64,000 nt of DNA from Bacteroidales bacterium. Lineage in GTDB: Bacteria; Bacteroidota; Bacteroidia; Bacteroidales; UBA1402. Both the position numbers and the translations under genes were made by a program. This document shows, piece after piece, positions 51,839-60,163 of this stretch. The number at the start of each line of letters is the position of its first letter. Positions within the stretch are counted from its first letter, which is position 1. The stretch spans positions 1 through 64,000 of the forward strand of contig JAFUDT010000007.1 in the NCBI GenBank assembly GCA_017464285.1. The letters are read 5' to 3'. The notes under the pieces were generated by a model. It had not been told where the DNA came from and made no database searches. It saw nothing but the letters and a program-made list of their open reading frames with translations.

Positions 51839-51864
51839 GGTTACGATTATTTCGCTTAGCTTTG
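51834..51864 (+). promoter_or_regulatory. Bacteroidetes promoter for the LuxR-type regulator
   Basis: TTTG (51834-51837), 19 bases, TAGCTTTG (51857-51864), 31 bases before the ATG at 51896. Confidence 0.72.
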
Positions 51865-51895
51865 TGCAGAATTCAAACCTTAGATTTACAATGCC

Positions 51896-52657
51896 ATGGC
51901 CCTGACCATTCATGATTTCTTCAACCCGGACAACATTGTCACCAGACTGGACGAAAAGCTCTACGACAACGCTGATATTTATATCGAGACTGCCCGGGCT
52001 TTTGCACGCAGTACCTACCAGCCCGTTTTCATTGTTGATTTCTACAGACAGAACTTTCTCTACACTTCCGGGAACCTTCGGCACCTGTGCGGTATCAATG
52101 CCGAACAACTCCACATAAACGACAATAATTTGTATTTTGACCACGTCCCCCCCGACGAAGAGACAATGCTGAAGGAGATTATCGAGAAAGCCTTCGAGCT
52201 CTTGAACACCTTTCCCGTTGAAGAAAGAACCGAATGGATTCTGTCCTATTATTTCCACTTGCAATACAGCATCCGCAAGCGGCTTGTATTCCACAAAATC
52301 ACACCACTCAGCCTGTCGCCGGACGGAAAAGTCTGGCTGGCCCTCTGCACCTTTTCCATGTCATCACGCAAAGAAGCAGGGTACCCAAGTATGAGAAAAT
52401 ATAAGCAACAGGAGTATTTTCACTATTCCCTGAAAAAACATGTATGGTATTTCCGGGAAGGTCTTACCCTGACAGAAATGGAACATGACATCCTGCTGCT
52501 TTCGTCCCAGGGATATACCATGAAAGAAATCGCTGCTACCCTCTACAAATCCGAAGACACCATCAAATCATACAAAAGGCAGCTTTTCCCGAAACTGGGT
52601 GTAAAGAACATCACCGAAGCCGTCTTCGCGGCCATCAACAGCGACTTGCTTCATTGA
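51896..52657 (+). CDS. PAS-LuxR-type transcriptional regulator (253 aa)
   Basis: An N-terminal PAS-like domain (about residues 38-150, with PVFIVDFYRQNFLYTSGNLRHL) and a C-terminal LuxR/GerE helix-turn-helix (about 188-250: LTEMEHDILLLSSQGYTMKEIAATLYKSEDTIKSY). No receiver domain. It is divergent from the fimbrial operon and shares its 187-base promoter region, making it the likely local regulator of fimbria expression. The signal sensed is unknown. Confidence 0.88.
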   Translation: MALTIHDFFNPDNIVTRLDEKLYDNADIYIETARAFARSTYQPVFIVDFYRQNFLYTSGNLRHLCGINAEQLHINDNNLYFDHVPPDEETMLKEIIEKAFELLNTFPVEERTEWILSYYFHLQYSIRKRLVFHKITPLSLSPDGKVWLALCTFSMSSRKEAGYPSMRKYKQQEYFHYSLKKHVWYFREGLTLTEMEHDILLLSSQGYTMKEIAATLYKSEDTIKSYKRQLFPKLGVKNITEAVFAAINSDLLH

Positions 52658-52708
52658 TAACGGAGACAAAGGCATCGGCCGGCCGACGCATGGTTCTTGT
52701 CTTCTTTA

Positions 52709-54400
52709 CTACTTGCCCTGAACATTCCGGGCCACTCCCATGCGGGCCTCCACCACATTGATAATGTAGTCGCCGGTCTTTTCACACTCGTTGACCAGAT
52801 CCATATAGACCGTACTGCTCTGATAGCCGTAACTGTGGTTATCGAGGTCTTGGATATTCTTTTCCTTCAATTCATTACGACATTCATTGATGGCCTTTTC
52901 GGCGGCTTCAGAATCATCAATGTCATATTCCTCACGACGGCCCGACAACAACATATTCATATGCGTCGCAGCCTCATTGACCAGACTGAGTATCCGACTG
53001 AAGCCAGCTTCCTGATCGGAGGTAAAGACGGCATCGTTCTCACGTTTGCGCTTAAGGATACGGGCCAGATTGAAGCAGCCGTCACCGATGCTTTCCAACT
53101 CTCCGATCTGACGCAACATGGAACGGATTTTTCCCTTGGAATCGTCGCTGAGGTGAGCATCGCCGACCTGCCCCAGATAACGGCCGATTTCATTCTCCAT
53201 ATTATCGCTGATATCCTCATATTTGGCTATTCTGTCGAACAGTTTCTGGAAAGCGGTGTCCTCCTGAATGTCCTTCAGTTCGTCCACCATACCTATCATC
53301 CGCTGCATACGTTCGCCGAATACGGCAATTTCCTTCTGAGCCTGCAAAATGGAAATTTCCGGGGTCTTCATCAGACCGCCGCGAATAAACTTCAGACGAA
53401 CCTCTTCATCGTCCTCTCCCTTCTTGGGACGTATCAGATGACACACCAGTTTTTCGATCTGCGGTATGAACCATATCAGAATGGCGGTATTGGTAACATT
53501 GAATGCCGTATGGAAAGTAGCCAAGGCAAAGGAAAGCTGAACCGGGCTCTGATGCTCTGCCGCCGGATCCATTCCCACAATGTGGCAGATCATTCTGACA
53601 AAGGGATAAAACAGGCAGAGTATCCACAGCACGCCGAAGACATTGAACAGCAGGTGGGCAAGAGCGGCCCGTCGGGCCTGGGTGTTGGCCGACATGGCTG
53701 CGATGTTGGCGGTGAGGGTTGTACCGATATTTTCCCCCATGACCAAGGCTATGCCCTGATAAATGGTAATCACTCCTGTCGAGCAGAGTACCATGGTAAT
53801 GGCCATCAAGGCCGCCGAGGACTGCACGGCGAAAGTCAGCACCGTGCCGATCAACAGGAACAGCAGCACGGTCAGATAGTTACCCGAATCGAAAGAGGCG
53901 AAGAAATCGACCACTGCCTGATTATGGGCAAGATCCATTTCCCGGCCGGTAGCACTGAGCAGCCCCAAGGCAAACAGCAGGAAGGACAAGCCGAATAGGA
54001 AATCGCCGAAATAACGGTGTTTACCGGTTTGAATCAGGACAATACCAATAAGAAAAGCTCCCCAGACCAGATTGGTGATATTAAAAGAAAAGCCCGCCGA
54101 CATAATCCAGGCGGACAGTGTGGTGCCGATATTGGCTCCCATGATGACCGATATGGCTTGTGACAGCGTCAACAAAGCTGCATTGACAAAAGATACCGTC
54201 ATGACGGTCGTTGCAGCGGATGACTGTACTGCGACCGTCACCAGAGCTCCTGTCGTCACTCCGGAAAAGCGGTTGGTCGTCATGGCTCCGAGCAGATGCC
54301 TGAGCTGTGGTCCAGCCATTTTCTGCAGGGCTTCGCTCATTACTTTCATTCCGTAAATCAACAGGGCGATGGAACCCAGCAGTTTCAAAGCTATCAGCAT
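52709..54400 (-). CDS. Na/Pi cotransporter family protein with PhoU-like tail (563 aa)
   Basis: Second member of this family in the window. The start at 54400 gives MLIALKLLGSIALLIYGMKVMSEAL; the frame upstream crosses the promoter region. The repeat signatures are VAVQSSAATTVMTVSFVNAA and FAVQSSAALMAITMVL. A soluble helical tail from about residue 345 resembles PhoU. Related to, but clearly different from, the protein at 26223-27899, so the two may differ in substrate or regulation. Confidence 0.92.
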   Translation of the reverse strand: MLIALKLLGSIALLIYGMKVMSEALQKMAGPQLRHLLGAMTTNRFSGVTTGALVTVAVQSSAATTVMTVSFVNAALLTLSQAISVIMGANIGTTLSAWIMSAGFSFNITNLVWGAFLIGIVLIQTGKHRYFGDFLFGLSFLLFALGLLSATGREMDLAHNQAVVDFFASFDSGNYLTVLLFLLIGTVLTFAVQSSAALMAITMVLCSTGVITIYQGIALVMGENIGTTLTANIAAMSANTQARRAALAHLLFNVFGVLWILCLFYPFVRMICHIVGMDPAAEHQSPVQLSFALATFHTAFNVTNTAILIWFIPQIEKLVCHLIRPKKGEDDEEVRLKFIRGGLMKTPEISILQAQKEIAVFGERMQRMIGMVDELKDIQEDTAFQKLFDRIAKYEDISDNMENEIGRYLGQVGDAHLSDDSKGKIRSMLRQIGELESIGDGCFNLARILKRKRENDAVFTSDQEAGFSRILSLVNEAATHMNMLLSGRREEYDIDDSEAAEKAINECRNELKEKNIQDLDNHSYGYQSSTVYMDLVNECEKTGDYIINVVEARMGVARNVQGK

Positions 54401-54450
54401 ATTATATTCTTTTAAAGTCGCCGGGCGGCCGGCGCGCCCTTGCTTGAGGG

Positions 54451-54458
54451 CAAAGGTA
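54451..54458 (-). promoter_or_regulatory. Probable -7 element for the Na/Pi transporter gene
   Basis: Minus-strand TACCTTTG. The nearest TTTG (54483-54486) is 24 bases upstream, longer than usual, and it overlaps the divergent promoter at 54467-54498. Confidence 0.45.
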
Positions 54459-54466
54459 TAAAATAA

Positions 54467-54498
54467 TTTGCATAAACCGCGGCAAATAGCTACTTTTG
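54467..54498 (+). promoter_or_regulatory. Bacteroidetes promoter for the PCMD lipoprotein gene
   Basis: TTTG (54467-54470), 20 bases, TACTTTTG (54491-54498), 25 bases before the ATG at 54524. Confidence 0.75.
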
Positions 54499-54523
54499 TT
54501 CCACTCGAACATATCATAGACCC

Positions 54524-55375
54524 ATGACCTCGACCCGTTGTCTGTCATTTCTGACTCTGCCGGCGTTTATATTGTCACTCAACCTGTTTCTGTCCTGCAA
54601 CCGCCGACATGAAATGCCCGGAGAGGAAATCACCGAACACAATATGTCCCTGTATCTCGACGAAAGCGGACAGCTCTACAACAGTTCCTTCGACAACTGG
54701 TGCCGTATAGACAAGGTCTGGTATGCTTTCGGTGCCGAGGCCGATGAGGGGCAGCGGATCTGGGATTCGGGCAACAACGGGACCATCACGATGGGAGAAA
54801 ACAATGTCGTCGAAGAAAAAGATTTTCTGGCTGTCCCGGGTCAGGGTAAATCGGCAGCCCGGCTACAGACCCGCTTTGTTGGAGTGCTCGGCATCGGCAG
54901 ACTTGCCGCCGGCAGTCTGTTCACCGGACGGTTCCTGCGCACCATCGGCACTTCCGGGGCCGAACTGTCATGGGGACTGCCCTATTGTTACCGCCCGGTA
55001 TCCCTCGGCGGATACTACTGTTACAAAACCCGCAGCATCGACCGTACCGACAAGGCGCACAAATATCTCAAGGGAGAGCCCGACACGGCAACAATCCAGG
55101 TAGTGCTGGCCGACTGGGAAGGACCCTTTACCATCAACAACGCCAAAGACATCAAAGTCGATCCTGAGAACGATCCCTGCATCATCGGACACGCCCTTTT
55201 GGAGATAGCCGGAAACATGGATGAATACGTTGCATTCGACCTGCCGATCGAGTATCGTGACGAGCGACAGCCCCGCTATCTGGTCATTGCCGCATCTTCG
55301 AGCAAATACGGAGACTATTTCACCGGGGGCACGGGAGCCACTCTGTGGATCGATGAATTCAGCCTGAAGTACTGA
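54524..55375 (+). CDS. PCMD domain lipoprotein (283 aa)
   Basis: A lipobox (...LNLFLSC, Cys25), then a beta-sandwich resembling the PCMD (putative carbohydrate metabolism) domain, with LYNSSFDNWCRIDKVWYAFG near the start, WGLPYCYRPVSLGGYYCYK in the middle and GATLWIDEFSLKY at the end. PCMD proteins are common Bacteroidetes surface lipoproteins thought to bind carbohydrate; no enzyme or SusCD pair is near, so the ligand is unknown. Confidence 0.85.
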   Translation: MTSTRCLSFLTLPAFILSLNLFLSCNRRHEMPGEEITEHNMSLYLDESGQLYNSSFDNWCRIDKVWYAFGAEADEGQRIWDSGNNGTITMGENNVVEEKDFLAVPGQGKSAARLQTRFVGVLGIGRLAAGSLFTGRFLRTIGTSGAELSWGLPYCYRPVSLGGYYCYKTRSIDRTDKAHKYLKGEPDTATIQVVLADWEGPFTINNAKDIKVDPENDPCIIGHALLEIAGNMDEYVAFDLPIEYRDERQPRYLVIAASSSKYGDYFTGGTGATLWIDEFSLKY

Positions 55376-55384
55376 GAAAGGACG

Positions 55385-56065
55385 TTACCGACGCCGGCCG
55401 TTGGCAATGGAGATGTAGTACAGCAGCGTGGCCAGTGAACTGACCGCCGCAATGACATAGGTATAGGCCGCCCATTTCAGGGCATCCACCGACATCGGAC
55501 GAGTTTTTTCCGTGGTAATGCCGGCCGACTGGAGCCATTTCACAGCCCGACGGCTGGCATCAATTTCGACCGGCAGCGTCACAAAACTGAACAGAGTGGT
55601 CATGGCAAAAAGGGCAATGCCAAACCACATCAGCGAAGGAAACACATTGATGAAGACAACACCGGCCAATAACACCCAAGACACGATATTGCTCGAAAAA
55701 CTCACCACCGGCACCAGAGCCGAACGCAGCCGCAAAGGTGCATATCCCTGCGCATGCTGCACGACATGTCCGCACTCATGAGCGGCCACAGCGGCTGCGG
55801 CCACCGAGCGTCCCTGGTAGACATCCCGGCTGAGATTGACCGTTCTGGTTGTCGGGTTGTAATGGTCGGTCAGCGTCCCTTCAATGGAGACAATGGACAC
55901 ATCGTGTATGCCGTGCGCCTGCAGCATGAGCCGGGCGACCTCTGCCCCGCTACGGTCCAAAGGCACATTGGAATATTTTCTAAAACGACTGGTCAGGCGG
56001 CTCTGTATCAGCATGCTCAAGACCATGACCACAATCATGAGTATCCAAATAGATGTCGTAGACAT
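55385..56065 (-). CDS. Zinc metallopeptidase, YugP-like membrane protein (226 aa)
   Basis: The zinc motif HExxH is VAAHECGHVVQHAQGY, with an N-terminal membrane helix (residues 1-20) and three more hydrophobic segments after the active site, matching the YugP/neutral zinc peptidase 2 family. The start at 56065 (MSTTSIWILM) is used; upstream codons overlap the divergent gene. Likely an integral membrane peptidase; substrates unknown. Confidence 0.93.
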   Translation of the reverse strand: MSTTSIWILMIVVMVLSMLIQSRLTSRFRKYSNVPLDRSGAEVARLMLQAHGIHDVSIVSIEGTLTDHYNPTTRTVNLSRDVYQGRSVAAAAVAAHECGHVVQHAQGYAPLRLRSALVPVVSFSSNIVSWVLLAGVVFINVFPSLMWFGIALFAMTTLFSFVTLPVEIDASRRAVKWLQSAGITTEKTRPMSVDALKWAAYTYVIAAVSSLATLLYYISIANGRRR

Positions 56066-56105
56066 AAGAGTAACGATAAAAAAAGATTGATACGATTTGT
56101 CCGTA

Positions 56106-56113
56106 CAAAAGTA
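56106..56113 (-). promoter_or_regulatory. Probable -7 element for the zinc peptidase gene
   Basis: Minus-strand TACTTTTG, about 40 bases before the ATG at 56065. Confidence 0.48.
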
Positions 56114-56145
56114 GGATTTTCTGCGGAAGGGTAAAAGAAAAAGTG

Positions 56146-56153
56146 TACATTTG
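56146..56153 (+). promoter_or_regulatory. Probable -7 element for the Ser/Thr-rich lipoprotein gene
   Basis: TACATTTG matches TAnnTTTG, 26 bases before the ATG at 56180; the upstream box is weak. Confidence 0.48.
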
Positions 56154-56179
56154 CCCAGGTAATCCATAAAACCATCACT

Positions 56180-57013
56180 ATGCTGAAGAAAACCATTTTT
56201 TTCGTATTGACTGCCAGCCTGCTGTGCAGCTGTGCCGTCACGCGCACAGCCCGTCCTCTGGATCACGACGAGGCGATGATTTCATTTATGTCTCCCGGCA
56301 GCGAGAGAGTCAGAGTCCTCATTGACAACCAGCTCTACGATCGGCGGACAGTCCGTGTCAGCAAATACTACAGCAATCCGTTTTTCAAGCGGACCACCAA
56401 GAATTCCGTCAATGTCGGCCCGGGCGTGCATGACGTCAGGGTTTACAACAACAATGGGAATGCCGTCTATCAGGAGGGTGTAGTTATCATCAACAACGAA
56501 AACAAGACGGTGAATATCTACAACCAGCAGCAGACCAACGACCCGCAGACGGGCAAATACGCCAATCCTCAACCAAGTGGCGGACAAGTCAGATCCACTG
56601 GCGGACAGTCGGCTGCCACGGTCAACGACGTACGCGGCGCTTCCTCGCAGACCAGCTCGAAGGCCACGACCACCACAGGTTCGAGCAGCCGGGCCACCGG
56701 CAGCAACACTCCCGCTGCCTCCGTTTCTCAGCCCCAGCCTGCTCAGCAGAAGGCCACCACCTCCACTGGAACCTCGTCAGGAACCTCCTCACGTTCCACG
56801 ACGGCCTCTGGCAGCAACTCTTCAAGCACGTCATCGCGAGCCACGACAACTGCCGGCAGCAGCACGAGCAGCGGCCGCAGCAGCAGTAACACGCAGACCG
56901 CCACGGAAACGTCCCGTCGGGCCAGCAGCACCACCTCGACAAATGCCGCAACCGGGACAAGCAACAGCAACACCCAGCAGCGAGGCACCACTTCGACGGG
57001 CAGGGGCAACTAA
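56180..57013 (+). CDS. Lipoprotein with Ser/Thr-rich low-complexity tail (277 aa)
   Basis: The lipobox LTASLLCSC (Cys18) and a folded part of about 110 residues (VRVLIDNQLYDRRTVRVSKYY, GVHDVRVYNNNGNAVYQEGVVIINNENKTVNIY) are followed by about 140 residues made almost only of Ser, Thr, Gly, Ala, Asn and Arg. The tail is mucin-like and could be a flexible, perhaps O-glycosylated spacer. The folded part looks like a small beta domain with no catalytic motif. A terminator follows. Confidence 0.8.
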   Translation: MLKKTIFFVLTASLLCSCAVTRTARPLDHDEAMISFMSPGSERVRVLIDNQLYDRRTVRVSKYYSNPFFKRTTKNSVNVGPGVHDVRVYNNNGNAVYQEGVVIINNENKTVNIYNQQQTNDPQTGKYANPQPSGGQVRSTGGQSAATVNDVRGASSQTSSKATTTTGSSSRATGSNTPAASVSQPQPAQQKATTSTGTSSGTSSRSTTASGSNSSSTSSRATTTAGSSTSSGRSSSNTQTATETSRRASSTTSTNAATGTSNSNTQQRGTTSTGRGN

Positions 57014-57035
57014 AATTTGGCTATAGTTCATACTG

Positions 57036-57071
57036 AAAGGCCGTCCATCTGTCATGGACGACCTTTTTTTA
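57036..57071 (+). terminator. Rho-independent terminator after the Ser/Thr-rich lipoprotein gene
   Basis: AAGGCCGTCCAT pairs with ATGGACGACCTT (one mismatch) around CTGTC-type loop, then TTTTTTT. Confidence 0.82.
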
Positions 57072-57084
57072 TTCTGGAGGAACA

Positions 57085-57116
57085 TTTGCGTAACAAAATA
57101 GAAAACACTACTTTTG
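57085..57116 (+). promoter_or_regulatory. Bacteroidetes promoter for the SulP transporter
   Basis: TTTG (57085-57088), 20 bases, TACTTTTG (57109-57116), 28 bases before the ATG at 57145. Confidence 0.78.
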
Positions 57117-57144
57117 CGGCCCAAAAAACGAACAATCCAGAAAA

Positions 57145-58842
57145 ATGAAAAGCATCTACAAACCTTCTCTTTTCCAAATATTTAAAAACAAAAAATACAG
57201 CAAAGAGACCCTACTGAAAGATCTTACCGCCGGCCTGATTGTCGGCATTTTAGCCCTGCCGCTGGCCATCGCTTTTGGTATAGCCAGCGGAGTCAGTCCG
57301 CAGCAAGGCCTCATCACAGCCATCATCGCCGGGCTGCTCATCTCGCTGCTCGGCGGCACCCGATTCCTGATAGGCGGTCCGACCGGAGCCTTTATCATTA
57401 TCATTGTCGGCATCATCAGTCAATACGGCATTTCCGGACTGACAGTCGCCACCATTATGGCCGGTGTCATCCTCATTGTCATGGGTTTGTGCCGCCTGGG
57501 AGTCGTCTTCAAATTCATGCCCTATCCTATTGTGGTGGGATTCACCTCTGGCATTGCACTTACCCTGCTCACCACGCAGATAAAGGACTTTTTCGGCATG
57601 AGTATCGATGTCCCCAGCGGTTTTATTGCCCAGTGGGGATGTTATCTGACCCATCTTTCAGCCATTAACTGGACAGAGCTGGCAGCCAGCCTGACGGCAC
57701 TGCTGATTCTGGTTTTTTGGGGCCGCATCACCAAAAAAATACCCGGCTCGCTCATTGCCTTGGTGGTCTGTACCCTGGCCTCGGTGATGCTCAATAGATT
57801 TGCCGGCATTCAGTTGGCCACGATCGGGAGCAAATTCCCCGAAATGGGGGGAAGCATGTCACTGCCACGGCCGGAAATCCCGGTGGTGAGTTTTGAGACA
57901 CTGAGGACGCTGATCACTCCGGCCTTCACCATCGCCCTGCTGGCTGCTATCGAATCCTTGCTGGCCGCCACCGTCACCGACGGTGTCACCGGGCATCGCC
58001 ACGATTCCAATACCGAACTCATCGGCGAAGGCATCGCCAATATCATCACACCGATTTTCGGCGGGATTCCAGCCACCGGAGCCATCGCCCGCACCATGGC
58101 CAACATCAATAACGGAGGTAAAACACCGGTAGCGGGGATAGTACATGCCGTCACGCTGCTGCTTATCTACCTTTTCCTGATGCCCTATGCCGTTTATGTT
58201 CCTCTGGGTTGCCTGGCCGCTATCCTGGTCATGGTTGCCTACAACATGAGCGAATGGCGAACCTTCCGCTATCTGCTCAAAGGCGACCGGCAGAGCGTGG
58301 CCGTCCTGCTGGTCACTTTTTTCCTGACCGTAGTCTTCGACCTGACCGTGGCCATCGAATTCGGCGTGCTGCTGGCCGTCATCCTGTTTGTGACCCGCGT
58401 CATGCAGACCTCGGGCATCGAAGTGCTGGATGCCGACAAGGTGGCCGCCTCGGAAAATCTGGAGCCCAACCCCGAAGATACCGAATTCCTGGACATTCCT
58501 CGCGGAGTAGAAGTCTATGAAATCAACGGTCCGTTTTTCTTCGGGCTGGCCAGCAAGTTTGAAGAATTCGAATCTCGCTACAAGAAAGACAATAAAGTCC
58601 GTATCATCCGTATGCGCAAAGTGCCTTTCATCGATGCCACCGGGGTGAACAACCTGCGCAGCCTGTGCGAACGCACCAGCCGGCGCGGCATCCGTATCAT
58701 CCTCTCCGGAGTCCAGCCCGATGTCCGCCGTACACTGCATCAGTTCGGCCTGGACCAGGTTATCGGCGAGGAGTACATCCTGCCGCATATCGTTCCGGCC
58801 CTGGCCAAAGCCCGCGAGGTGCTGGAAAATACCAACAAATAG
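57145..58842 (+). CDS. SulP family anion transporter with C-terminal STAS domain (565 aa)
   Basis: An inner membrane transporter with about ten to twelve hydrophobic segments. KDLTAGLIVGILALPLAIAF and GGTRFLIGGPTGAFIIIIVG are SulP signatures, and GGIPATGAIARTMANINNGG lies in the core. A STAS domain forms the tail (about residues 450-560, FIDATGVNNLRSLCERTSRRG). Substrates in the family include sulfate, bicarbonate and dicarboxylates; sequence alone does not decide. Confidence 0.94.
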   Translation: MKSIYKPSLFQIFKNKKYSKETLLKDLTAGLIVGILALPLAIAFGIASGVSPQQGLITAIIAGLLISLLGGTRFLIGGPTGAFIIIIVGIISQYGISGLTVATIMAGVILIVMGLCRLGVVFKFMPYPIVVGFTSGIALTLLTTQIKDFFGMSIDVPSGFIAQWGCYLTHLSAINWTELAASLTALLILVFWGRITKKIPGSLIALVVCTLASVMLNRFAGIQLATIGSKFPEMGGSMSLPRPEIPVVSFETLRTLITPAFTIALLAAIESLLAATVTDGVTGHRHDSNTELIGEGIANIITPIFGGIPATGAIARTMANINNGGKTPVAGIVHAVTLLLIYLFLMPYAVYVPLGCLAAILVMVAYNMSEWRTFRYLLKGDRQSVAVLLVTFFLTVVFDLTVAIEFGVLLAVILFVTRVMQTSGIEVLDADKVAASENLEPNPEDTEFLDIPRGVEVYEINGPFFFGLASKFEEFESRYKKDNKVRIIRMRKVPFIDATGVNNLRSLCERTSRRGIRIILSGVQPDVRRTLHQFGLDQVIGEEYILPHIVPALAKAREVLENTNK

Positions 58843-58904
58843 GGAATCTTCACTCTTGCCATTGAGAAAGTTCCGATGTAACTTGCGGGCTCAAAGCAAA
58901 GAAA

Positions 58905-59330
58905 ATGCCTTCTCCCGAAAAAGATCCGCTACTCGGCCTGATAGAGCGGCACGGCATCCGCCCGACAGCCAACCGGCTACTGATTGCCCGTGCCCTGGCC
59001 AACCAGTCGCGTCCGCTGTCGATGAACGAACTGGAACTCACCCTAGAGACCATCGACAAATCGGTCATATCCAGGACACTGGCCCTTTTCCGTGAGCAGC
59101 ACTTGGTTCACGTGCTCGAAGACGGCAGCGACAGCCTGCGCTACGAGCTCTGCCACAGCTGTCACGAGGACCGCGATGACGACATGCATGTCCATTTTCA
59201 TTGCCAAGGCTGCGGACGCACCTTCTGCCTCGAAGAACTGCCTCTGCCGCCGATTACCTTGCCCGAAGGCTACCAGCCCCATACAGCCAACTACATGGTC
59301 AAAGGCCTCTGCCCCGACTGCCGGAAATAA
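58905..59330 (+). CDS. Fur family metalloregulator (141 aa)
   Basis: A winged-helix DNA-binding part (residues 1-80, with GIRPTANRLLIARALANQSRPLSMNEL trimmed to the key Fur pattern) and a metal-binding part with HVHFHCQGCGRTFCLEELPLP and a final GLCPDC. Four Cys in two pairs suggest the structural zinc site. Whether it is Fur, Zur or PerR-like is not clear. A zinc/cadmium P-type ATPase gene lies two genes downstream, a possible target. Confidence 0.9.
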   Translation: MPSPEKDPLLGLIERHGIRPTANRLLIARALANQSRPLSMNELELTLETIDKSVISRTLALFREQHLVHVLEDGSDSLRYELCHSCHEDRDDDMHVHFHCQGCGRTFCLEELPLPPITLPEGYQPHTANYMVKGLCPDCRK

Positions 59331-59334
59331 AATA

Positions 59335-60042
59335 CTATCTGGTAAACTCTATCAGTGCACTTTGCCCTCTACTTTCCAAAGACAGCCCGACAATAAAGCC
59401 GTTTTCACTCTCATAGACGGTGGGAACAAGGACATCGCCCAGTCTGGCCGCCACACGATACTCCACCCTCATGTCCTTGACGACGAAATCCTCTGGCAAC
59501 AGTTCCATGGCCATACGGACATAATTGGCATTGTTGACATGACGGTTGTAGTCGATATCTGCACGCAAGACCGTAACAGGGGCGCAGACCAGGCCATCGC
59601 TTTTTGGCAGGACGATACGGCGGTCGCGGTAATTCATCTCCAGCTGCGGCTCGATGAGCATGGAAGAGATCGCCGCCGCACCAACAGCCTTGAGCCGGCC
59701 GCTGTCCCTGTCGACAAAAGCGCCGGTGCTCCAGGTCCGATAACAGGGGTTTCCCTGACTGTCGTAGATAAAGGTGTTACGGAATCCGTACATGGGCTTC
59801 ATGCCGTACACGGAGGTTGTTACCGTCAGCTGTTCTTTGTAACAGGGCACACGCAGTATCTCCACCTGGCGCGAAGCCAGGAGCTGGGCCATGTGCTCAC
59901 GTTCGAAGTATGATTTTATTCCAGGTTGAGAGTCTATCCACATTTCCGAGCAGTCCTGCATCATCTGCAGGGCGGAGTAAAGCTTGAGCCGACCCTGGCT
60001 GTCGCAGGTGCTGGTGGTGACTTGGCAGTTTAGGCTATACAT
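59335..60042 (-). CDS. Acyl-ACP thioesterase (FatA-like, 235 aa)
   Basis: A double hot-dog fold of the acyl-ACP thioesterase family, releasing fatty acids from acyl carrier protein. Visible are the first hot-dog helix region ALQMMQDCSEMWIDSQPG, RTWSTGAFVDRDSGR, and the catalytic region of the second half DYNRHVNNANYVRMAMELLP with the conserved Asn and His. The start at 60042 (MYSLNCQVTTST) is preferred. It converges with the Fur-family gene, four bases apart. Confidence 0.9.
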   Translation of the reverse strand: MYSLNCQVTTSTCDSQGRLKLYSALQMMQDCSEMWIDSQPGIKSYFEREHMAQLLASRQVEILRVPCYKEQLTVTTSVYGMKPMYGFRNTFIYDSQGNPCYRTWSTGAFVDRDSGRLKAVGAAAISSMLIEPQLEMNYRDRRIVLPKSDGLVCAPVTVLRADIDYNRHVNNANYVRMAMELLPEDFVVKDMRVEYRVAARLGDVLVPTVYESENGFIVGLSLESRGQSALIEFTR

Positions 60043-60132
60043 TTTCCGAGTGTTTTTTCCGGAGGGCAAAGATGCCTGTTTTTTCCCGAACAGCCAAAGT
60101 GTTTTTGCAACCCGGTTGCATAAAGAACGGTA

Positions 60133-60140
60133 TATTTTTG
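60133..60140 (+). promoter_or_regulatory. Probable -7 element for the P-type ATPase
   Basis: TATTTTTG, 23 bases before the ATG at 60164. The nearest TTTTTG (60102-60107) is 25 bases upstream, longer than usual. Confidence 0.45.
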
Positions 60141-60163
60141 CTGCGAAATAAGAAACAACCGAT

